Assembly (NCBI GenBank): GCA_046094505.1
Contig: JBJTHN010000088.1
Coordinates: 1-64,000, forward strand
DNA from: RFTU01 sp046094505
GTDB lineage: Bacteria; Pseudomonadota; Gammaproteobacteria; Burkholderiales; Burkholderiaceae_C
Direction: 5' to 3'
Length of the DNA stretch: 64,000 bases
The first letter of the stretch is position 1. Each line of letters begins with the position of its first letter. The position numbers and the translations under genes were made by a program. Under the pieces are notes generated by a model. The model saw only the letters and a list, made by a program, of their open reading frames with translations. It ran no database searches and was not told the origin of the DNA. Shown here in pieces: positions 58,129 to 64,000 of this stretch.

Positions 58129-59256
58129 TCAGCCTCCGATGTAGTGCATCTCAACCTTGCGAGCGCCAGCAAGGGCCGGGGCGGCGTTCTGCCCCCGCAG
58201 CTCGGAGTAGCGGTCGTTGCGTTGAGACCAGATTCCGGCGATGGCCGCGGCCAACTGCTCGTCGCTGGCCTGCTCCTCGCGCAGCAGCGGGCGCAGGTCG
58301 TAGCCTTGGTTGGCGAACAGGCACAGATACAAGCGCCCCTCGGTGGACAAGCGGGCCCGGTTGCAGTCCCCGCAAAAGGCTTGCGTGACGCTGGAGATGA
58401 ATCCGAGCTCACCACGGCCATCGGCATACGCCCAGCGTTGCGCGGTCTCGCCCTCGGCGTTGGCTTGCAGGGCCACCAGGCGATGGTGCTCCTCAATTCG
58501 CCGGCGCACCTCATGCGAGGGCACCACGTGGTCCATGGCCCAGCCGTTGGTGTTGCCCACGTCCATGTATTCGATGAAGCGCAGCACGACGGCCGTACCG
58601 AAGTGTTCGCGGAAGAACCGCGCCATTGGCAAGACCTCGTGGTCGTTCACGCCGCGCTTGACCACCATGTTGACTTTGATGGGCGCCAGTCCCGCCTTTG
58701 CCGCGGCTTCGATCCCTGCCAACACGTCTGCCACCGGGAAGTCCACATCGTTCATGCGCCTGAAGATGGCGTCATCCAAGGCGTCCAGGCTGATGGTGAT
58801 GCGCTGCAGCCCAGCCTCCTGGAGGGCCTTGGCCTTGCGCGTGAGCACCGAGGCGTTGGTGGTCAGTGTCAGGTCCAGTGCTTGGCCCTGCGGTGTGCGC
58901 AGCTGGGCCAGCATGCCCACCAGGACCTCCAGATGTTTGCGCAACAAAGGCTCGCCGCCGGTCAGCCGAATCTTTTGCACCCCATGCGCGGCGAACACCG
59001 CTGCGGTGCGCGTGATTTCCTCAAAGCTCAGCAAAGACGACTGGGGCAGGAACTGGTACTGGCTGTCGAACACTTCCTTGGGCATGCAGTAGCTGCAGCG
59101 GAAGTTACAGCGGTCGGTGACTGAAATGCGCAGGTCGCGCAGGGGCCGGCCCAAACGGTCGCTCAGCAGCCCACTGGCGGGTGTGAGGACAGCGGGCACC
59201 ACGGCCTTGAGGGCCGCATGGCGCAAGTCGATGAGGGGTATGGTGGCGTCACCCAT
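58129..59256 (-). CDS. moaA: GTP 3',8-cyclase MoaA
   Basis: Radical SAM enzyme making 3',8-cyclo-GTP, first step of molybdopterin synthesis, 375 residues from the ATG at 59256 (a GTG at 59277 is the alternative). The SAM cluster is RISVTDRCNFRCSYCMPKEV (Cys-x3-Cys-x2-Cys). The second cluster is AFCGDCNRARLS with the last Cys in LYLCLFAN. RLTGGEPLLRKHLEVL and FIEYMDVGNTNGW are typical. It ends in Gly-Gly (HYIGG), as required for activity. CACAAT lies six bases before the ATG with no Shine-Dalgarno, suggesting a leaderless message. First gene of moaA-mobA-moeA. Confidence 0.96.
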   Translation of the reverse strand: MGDATIPLIDLRHAALKAVVPAVLTPASGLLSDRLGRPLRDLRISVTDRCNFRCSYCMPKEVFDSQYQFLPQSSLLSFEEITRTAAVFAAHGVQKIRLTGGEPLLRKHLEVLVGMLAQLRTPQGQALDLTLTTNASVLTRKAKALQEAGLQRITISLDALDDAIFRRMNDVDFPVADVLAGIEAAAKAGLAPIKVNMVVKRGVNDHEVLPMARFFREHFGTAVVLRFIEYMDVGNTNGWAMDHVVPSHEVRRRIEEHHRLVALQANAEGETAQRWAYADGRGELGFISSVTQAFCGDCNRARLSTEGRLYLCLFANQGYDLRPLLREEQASDEQLAAAIAGIWSQRNDRYSELRGQNAAPALAGARKVEMHYIGG

Positions 59257-59281
59257 GGCCGCATTGTGCCGTTGCACAGGC

Positions 59282-60037
59282 TCAGGGCGTGGCGCGGTCC
59301 TCGGAGTTCAGATAGCCGTTCAGGGTTTTGCGCAGGCCAGCCAGTGCACCGCCGTCTTCCATGGGGGCTCGCCGGGCACCGGTGTAGCGTTTGCTCCAGT
59401 AAGCCTCGCGCATATCCTCGATGCGCACCGACGCGCCGGGCTTGGGGGCATGGATGAACTTGCCGTCTCCCACGTAGATCCCCACATGCGAAAACGTTCG
59501 GCGCATGGTGTTGAAAAACACCAGGTCACCGGGCTTGAGTTCGTCACGTCCCACCGTGGCCAGGCCCGGCAGCCGGGCCTGTTCATCGGCTCGCCGGGGC
59601 AGCAGCAGCCCCACACTGTTTTCAAAGATATGCCGCGTGAAACCACTGCAGTCAAACCCGTCTTCGGTGCTGGTGCCGCCTCGGCGGTAGCGCACGCCCA
59701 GGAAGTTCATGGCCGACAGGACCAATTCCGAGGCTGCATCGCTGACCTTGCGCACGGTTTGAGGTGCCGTGGCGGGCAGCAGGCCCCGTTCCACCAGCAT
59801 GGCGGCCAAGGGGTCGATGGGAGCGCCGGCTGCCGTGGCCTGTGTGACCGCCGAGCCCGGGGGCAGGGGCTCGCCCTGGGCTTGCAGCGGAAGCGCCGCC
59901 ACCACCGCCCACATGCACAAACACCGGCTCACAAGCGTGGCCACGCGGCTGGGCCAAGCCTGTCCAGCTGTGGCCGGGAGGCGAGCAGTGGGCAAGACCG
60001 CAGGGGTCCGTGGGGGTTGGGTCATGTCTGGCTGCAT
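59282..60037 (-). CDS. NlpC/P60 (C40) family peptidase
   Basis: Predicted secreted or periplasmic peptidoglycan endopeptidase, 251 residues (ATG at 60037; a second ATG at 60025). A signal-like hydrophobic stretch, RCLCMWAVVAALPLQAQG (about residues 38-55), is preceded by a long charged region. The catalytic domain shows GTSTEDGFDCSGFTRHIF with the nucleophile Cys, then DELKPGDLVFFNTM and SHVGIYVGDGKFIHAPKPG with the catalytic His. SLT or LysM partners are not fused. It lies 25 bases downstream of moaA but belongs to a separate function. Confidence 0.9.
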   Translation of the reverse strand: MQPDMTQPPRTPAVLPTARLPATAGQAWPSRVATLVSRCLCMWAVVAALPLQAQGEPLPPGSAVTQATAAGAPIDPLAAMLVERGLLPATAPQTVRKVSDAASELVLSAMNFLGVRYRRGGTSTEDGFDCSGFTRHIFENSVGLLLPRRADEQARLPGLATVGRDELKPGDLVFFNTMRRTFSHVGIYVGDGKFIHAPKPGASVRIEDMREAYWSKRYTGARRAPMEDGGALAGLRKTLNGYLNSEDRATP

Positions 60038-60131
60038 GGGGCCACAAACAAGCCGTGGCCGGGGGAGTCAAACGGCGGTCGAGGATAACATGCGATCTGT
60101 TTGGGCAAGCCCCGTGTGAAGGAGGGTCGCG

Positions 60132-61112
60132 ATGCGCGCCTTGATGTTGGAGAAGGACGGAGCGGGGGTCTTCAGGGCCTCGGTGCAAGACATCGATGCC
60201 GCCGGCTTGCCCGACGGTGATGTGGAGGTGGCCATCCAGTACTCCACCTTGAACTACAAGGATGGTCTGGCCATCACCCAGAAGGCCCCCGTGGTGCGCA
60301 CCTGGCCCATGGTGGCCGGCATCGACGGCGCTGGCGTGGTGACGGCGAGCCGGCATCCGGGCTTTCAGCCTGGCGACCGGGTGGTGCACAACGGTTGGGG
60401 CCTGGGCGAAACCCGATGGGGGTGCCTGTCGACACAGGCCCGGCTGCAGGGCGACTGGCTCGTCAAACTTCCCACGGTGCTGAGCTGCCGCCAGGCCATG
60501 GCCATCGGCACGGCCGGCTACACCGCCATGCTATGCGTCATGGCCCTGCAGGAGCGAGGCGTTCAAGCGGACGCCGGTGAGGTCCTGGTGACGGGTGCAA
60601 CGGGTGGGGTCGGCAGCGTGGCCTTGGCCCTGTTGGCCCGTGCGGGCTATCGGGTGGTGGCGGCCACCGGCAAAACGCAAGAGCACGGATACCTGTATGC
60701 GCTGGGTGCGGCCGAGGTCATCGACCGGGCTGCCTTGGCATCACCGGGCAAGCCCCTTCAGAAAGAACGGTGGGCGGCCGTGGTGGACGCGGTAGGCAGC
60801 CACACGCTGGTCAACGCCCTGGCCCAAACCCGCTACGGTGGCGTGGTGGCCGCCTGTGGTCTGGCGCAGGGGGGCGACCTGCCCGGATCGGTGATGCCGT
60901 TCATCTTGCGTGGGGTCAGCCTGGTGGGGGTTGACAGCGTGATGGCGCCACTGGCCAAGCGCCAGACGGCGTGGGCGCGCCTGGCCGAGGAACTGGATCC
61001 GGCGCTCTTGGAGCGTATGGTCACCGAGGTCACCCTGGATGGGGCCGTGGAGGCCGCGCACCGGTTGATGGCAGGTGAGGTCCGTGGGCGTGTGGTGGTG
61101 AGGGTGGCCTAG
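60132..61112 (+). CDS. acuI: Acryloyl-CoA reductase AcuI (YhdH family)
   Basis: NADPH-dependent reductase of acryloyl-CoA to propionyl-CoA, 326 residues, MDR family. Features: QYSTLNYKDGLAITQKAPVV, WPMVAGIDGAGVV, the AcuI-typical HNGWGLGETRWGCLS, IGTAGYTAMLCVMAL and the nucleotide motif VLVTGATGGVGSVALALLA. AAGGAGG precedes the ATG. It lies 81 bases before prpE, as in acrylate or DMSP-degrading bacteria where PrpE makes acryloyl-CoA and AcuI reduces it. General quinone or enone reduction is the alternative. Divergent from the NlpC/P60 gene. Confidence 0.9.
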   Translation: MRALMLEKDGAGVFRASVQDIDAAGLPDGDVEVAIQYSTLNYKDGLAITQKAPVVRTWPMVAGIDGAGVVTASRHPGFQPGDRVVHNGWGLGETRWGCLSTQARLQGDWLVKLPTVLSCRQAMAIGTAGYTAMLCVMALQERGVQADAGEVLVTGATGGVGSVALALLARAGYRVVAATGKTQEHGYLYALGAAEVIDRAALASPGKPLQKERWAAVVDAVGSHTLVNALAQTRYGGVVAACGLAQGGDLPGSVMPFILRGVSLVGVDSVMAPLAKRQTAWARLAEELDPALLERMVTEVTLDGAVEAAHRLMAGEVRGRVVVRVA

Positions 61113-61193
61113 GCCAGGCCGTCAGGCCACTGCAAGTGCCGCATCGACAATCGACAGCCAGTCGACATTTGCGGAACCGTACGAGGACCTGAC

Positions 61194-63089
61194 ATGAGTT
61201 ACGCCGAGTTCTACCGCCGCTCCATTGAGCAGCCCGAGGCCTTCTGGGACGAGCAGGCGCGCCTGATCGAGTGGCGCACGCCCTACACCCAGGTGCTCGA
61301 CTATTCACGGGCACCGTTCACCCACTGGTACGTGGGGGGAACCACCAACCTGTGCCACAACGCGATCGACCGGCACTTGGCCGCGCGACGTGACCAGGCC
61401 GCCCTCATCTGGGTATCCACCGAAGTGGACCGCGAGGTCACCTACACCTATGGTGAACTGCACGAGCAGGTGCAGAAGATGGCGGCGGTGCTGAAGGCTC
61501 AGGGCGTGGGCAAAGGCGACCGGGTCCTGATCTACATGCCGATGATTCCCGAGGCCGCGTTTGCCATGTTGGCCTGTGTGCGCATCGGCGCGATCCATTC
61601 GGTGGTGTTCGGCGGATTTGCCAGCGTGTCGCTGGCCAGCCGTATCGACGATGCCGAGCCCAAGGTGATCATCAGTGCGGATGCGGGCAGCCGCGGTGGC
61701 AAGGTGGTGCCCTACAAGGGGCTGCTGGATGAGGCGATTGAACTGGCCAAGAGCAAGCCCAGCAAGGTGTTGATGGTCGACCGTGGCTTGGCCGATATGC
61801 CAATGACGCCGGGTCGCGACGAAGATTACGCCAGCCTGGCGGCTGCCCATGTCGGCACGCAGGTGCCTTGCGAGTGGGTGGAAGCATCCCATCCGAGTTA
61901 CACGCTCTACACCAGCGGAACCACCGGTCGTCCGAAGGGTGTGCAGCGGGACACCGGCGGCTACATGGTGAACCTGGCCGCCTCCATGAAGCACATCTTC
62001 ATGTGCAACCCAGGGGAAACGTATTTCTCCACCAGCGACATCGGCTGGGTGGTGGGGCACAGCTACATCATCTATGGCCCGCTGCTGCATGGGATGGCCA
62101 CCATCATGTACGAGGGCTTGCCCATTCGGCCCGATGCGGGCATCTGGTGGAGCCTCGTTGAGAAGTACAAGGTCACGGCCATGTTCAGCGCGCCCACGGC
62201 GGTGCGGGTGCTTAAGAAGCAGGATCCGGCCTATCTCAGTCGTTACGACCTCGGTTCCTTGCGGGCCCTGTTCTTGGCCGGCGAGCCCTTGGATGAACCC
62301 ACGGCCCAGTGGATTGCGGACGCCCTCAAGCGCCCCATCATCGACAACTATTGGCAAACCGAGACCGGTGCACCCGTGTTGACGATTGCCAACGGCATCG
62401 AGCGCAAGCCCAGCAAGTTTGGCAGCCCGGGCATCCCGATGTACGGATTCAACGTGAAGTTGTTCAACGAGAACACCGGGGAAGAGTTGACCGGTGCCAA
62501 CGAAAAGGGCGTGGTGGCCATCGAGGGTCCCTTGCCGCCCGGTTTCATGCAGACGGTGTGGCGCGACGACGAGCGCTATGTCAACACTTACTGGAAGAGC
62601 ATCCCCGGACGGCTGGTCTACAGCAGCTTTGATTGGGGCATTCGCGACGAAGAGGGCTACTACTTCATCCTGGGCCGCACCGACGACGTCATCAACGTGG
62701 CCGGCCACCGACTGGGCACGCGCGAGATCGAAGAAAGCATCTCCAGCCACCCTCAGGTGGCCGAGGTGGCGGTGGTCGGTGTGGCCGATCAGCTCAAGGG
62801 CCAGGTGGCCATGGCCTTTGCCGTGCTCAAGGATGCCTCGCGTGCGGCTGCGCCGGCCGACGCGCTGAAGCTCGAGGGCGAAATCATGAAGGTGGTCGAC
62901 GAGCAGTTGGGCGCTGTGGCCCGACCGGCCCGTGTGCGCTTTGTGACACTGCTGCCCAAGACCCGATCAGGCAAGCTGCTGCGCCGGGCCATTCAGGCGG
63001 TGTGCGAAGGCCGTGATCCCGGTGACCTCACCACCATCGAGGATCCGGGTGCCTTGCAGCAGGTCAAAGACCTCGTTACGGGGCGCTGA
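61194..63089 (+). CDS. prpE: Propionate-CoA ligase PrpE
   Basis: Acyl-CoA synthetase of the propionyl-CoA synthetase branch of the acetyl-CoA synthetase family, 631 residues. Motifs: YTLYTSGTTGRPKGVQRDTG (P-loop), YWQTETGAPVLTI (adenylate site), SFDWGIRDEEGYYFILGRTD and DDVINVAGHRLGTREIEESI, and the catalytic Lys in KTRSGKLLRRAIQ. GAGGA precedes the ATG. Substrates in family members are propionate and acrylate. Pairing with acuI supports an acrylate-to-propionyl-CoA route; the methylcitrate genes are not in this window. Confidence 0.95.
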   Translation: MSYAEFYRRSIEQPEAFWDEQARLIEWRTPYTQVLDYSRAPFTHWYVGGTTNLCHNAIDRHLAARRDQAALIWVSTEVDREVTYTYGELHEQVQKMAAVLKAQGVGKGDRVLIYMPMIPEAAFAMLACVRIGAIHSVVFGGFASVSLASRIDDAEPKVIISADAGSRGGKVVPYKGLLDEAIELAKSKPSKVLMVDRGLADMPMTPGRDEDYASLAAAHVGTQVPCEWVEASHPSYTLYTSGTTGRPKGVQRDTGGYMVNLAASMKHIFMCNPGETYFSTSDIGWVVGHSYIIYGPLLHGMATIMYEGLPIRPDAGIWWSLVEKYKVTAMFSAPTAVRVLKKQDPAYLSRYDLGSLRALFLAGEPLDEPTAQWIADALKRPIIDNYWQTETGAPVLTIANGIERKPSKFGSPGIPMYGFNVKLFNENTGEELTGANEKGVVAIEGPLPPGFMQTVWRDDERYVNTYWKSIPGRLVYSSFDWGIRDEEGYYFILGRTDDVINVAGHRLGTREIEESISSHPQVAEVAVVGVADQLKGQVAMAFAVLKDASRAAAPADALKLEGEIMKVVDEQLGAVARPARVRFVTLLPKTRSGKLLRRAIQAVCEGRDPGDLTTIEDPGALQQVKDLVTGR

Positions 63090-63096
63090 CCAACCC

Positions 63097-63120
63097 AACG
63101 CGGGCCTTGCGGCCTGCGTT
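63097..63120. terminator. Possible bidirectional hairpin between prpE and phoH
   Basis: AACGCGGGCC at 63097-63106 pairs with GGCCTGCGTT at 63111-63120 (10 bp with one G-T wobble, loop TTGC) between two convergent genes. No T-run follows on the plus strand, so strength is uncertain. Confidence 0.4.
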
Positions 63121-64000
63121 CAGAGCACCTCGGAGGCGTAGTCCGCCAGGCGCGAGCGTTCGCCACGTGCCAGCGTCACATGGCCGGAATGGGGCCAGCC
63201 TTTGAAGCGGTCGACCGCATAGGTCAGGCCTGAAGAGCCCTCGGTCAGGTACGGTGTGTCGATCTGGGCCAGGTTGCCCAGGCAGACGATCTTGGTGCCC
63301 GGCCCTGCGCGTGTGATCAGGGTCTTCATCTGCTTGGGCGTGAGGTTCTGCGCCTCATCAATGATCACGAACTTGTTGAGGAAGGTCCGCCCTCGCATGA
63401 AATTCAGGCTCTTGATCTTGATCTTGCTGCGCACCAGATCGTTGGTGGCTGCGCGCCCCCATTCGCCGGCGACCCCGTCGCTGCGGGCCAGCACCTCCAG
63501 GTTGTCGTCGAGCCCGCCCATCCACGGTCCCATCTTCTCTTCCTCCGTGCCGGGCAGGAAGCCGATGTCCTCGCCGACGGGAACGGTGACGCGGGTGACG
63601 ATGATTTCCGTGTAACGCCGGTCGTCCAGCACCTGGGCCAGCCCGGCGGCCAAGGTCATCAAGGTCTTGCCGGTGCCGGCTGTTCCCGTCAGCGTGATGA
63701 AGTCGCAGTCGGGGTCCATCAACAGGTTCAGCGCAAAGTTTTGCTCGCGGTTGCGGGCGGTCACACCCCACACGGCATTTTTCTGATGCGTGAACTCTCT
63801 CAGGGTGCGCAGCACCGCGGTTTTGCCGGTGATCTCGGTCACACGGGCATACAGCGGGGTGGCGCCAGGGGCCTCCAGGTACAAGAACTGGTTGATCAGC
63901 AGGGCGGGCACCAGCGGGCCTGAAATCCGGTAATAGGTGCTGCCGGCCTGCTGCCAGCTCTCCATGGTCTTTCCATGGTGCTCCCAGAAGTCGGCCGGAA
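63120..64000 (-). CDS. PhoH-family ATPase, N-terminus cut by window edge
   Basis: ATPase of the PhoH/PhoH2 family, visible as 293 residues with the frame open to the window end, so the true start is outside. Motifs: Walker A TLTGTAGTGKTLMTLAAG, VPVGEDIGFLPGTEEEKMG, and Walker B KFVIIDEAQNLTPKQMKTL, then ARGERSRLADYASEVL at the C-terminus. The residues upstream of the internal ATG at 63965 (PADFWEHHGKTMESWQQAG) continue the family sequence, so that ATG is not the start. The full-length protein probably carries an N-terminal PIN nuclease domain; only the C-terminal half is visible. No phoB-type regulon is nearby. Confidence 0.9.
   Translation of the reverse strand, partial: PADFWEHHGKTMESWQQAGSTYYRISGPLVPALLINQFLYLEAPGATPLYARVTEITGKTAVLRTLREFTHQKNAVWGVTARNREQNFALNLLMDPDCDFITLTGTAGTGKTLMTLAAGLAQVLDDRRYTEIIVTRVTVPVGEDIGFLPGTEEEKMGPWMGGLDDNLEVLARSDGVAGEWGRAATNDLVRSKIKIKSLNFMRGRTFLNKFVIIDEAQNLTPKQMKTLITRAGPGTKIVCLGNLAQIDTPYLTEGSSGLTYAVDRFKGWPHSGHVTLARGERSRLADYASEVL

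Overview
The window is about 64 kb of GC-rich chromosomal DNA with densely packed, often overlapping genes. Gene content (type B ribosomal protein L31, PhoH-like ATPase, surE-pcm-nlpD-rlmD block, ftsH-folP-glmM-phoR block) and protein sequences point to a betaproteobacterium of the order Burkholderiales, most likely Comamonadaceae or a close relative. I see no tRNA or rRNA genes, insertion sequences, prophage, CRISPR array or attachment sites. No gene-free stretch exceeds 300 bases; the longest are 48254-48521, 47691-47923, 966-1197 and 32138-32368.

Region 1 (1-18000) is a purine acquisition and catabolism locus. A cut-off porin gene is followed by xdhABC (xanthine dehydrogenase and its maturation factor) on the minus strand. 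Divergent from it run guaD (guanine deaminase) and a four-gene purine-nucleoside-type ABC importer (ATPase, two permeases, BMP-family lipoprotein) ending at a strong terminator. Next come a Rieske non-haem iron oxygenase resembling the N-demethylases NdmA/NdmB, and an adenine deaminase. A GntR/FCD regulator, preceded by a perfect TATAC palindrome, and a second ABC importer of the NMT1/SsuA type close the region. Deaminases and dehydrogenase together would turn adenine and guanine into xanthine and urate. The Rieske oxygenase is the unexplained member and the best candidate for an undescribed step.

Region 2 (18000-26900) is accessory: a glycine-zipper envelope protein with Tyr-Gly repeats, an unrecognised 165-residue protein divergent from a WYL-domain regulator, an RND efflux pump with its adaptor translationally coupled to a flavin reductase-like protein, and a quinone oxidoreductase.

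Region 3 (26900-44350) is mostly housekeeping: surE-pcm-nlpD-rlmD (with no rpoS between nlpD and rlmD), a Bax-inhibitor-1 membrane protein, a GlcG/HbpS-like protein, carAB, greA, yhbY divergent from rlmE, then ftsH-folP-glmM-phoR (with no phoB or pst genes next to phoR).

Region 4 (44250-64000) holds an ArnT-like membrane glycosyltransferase overlapping the end of phoR, rpmE2-rho-trxA, a divergent PurM-family protein, dnaX-ybaB-recR, mltD-gloB, a methyltransferase with rnhA, a molybdenum cofactor operon (moaA-mobA-moeA, which would serve the xanthine dehydrogenase), an NlpC/P60 peptidase, acuI-prpE (acryloyl-CoA/propionate metabolism) and a phoH-like gene cut by the window end.

Four-base ATGA or GTGA overlaps couple many neighbouring genes. 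Several genes (surE, dnaX, yhbY, moaA) have a -10-like hexamer five or six bases before the start codon and no Shine-Dalgarno sequence, which suggests leaderless mRNAs.
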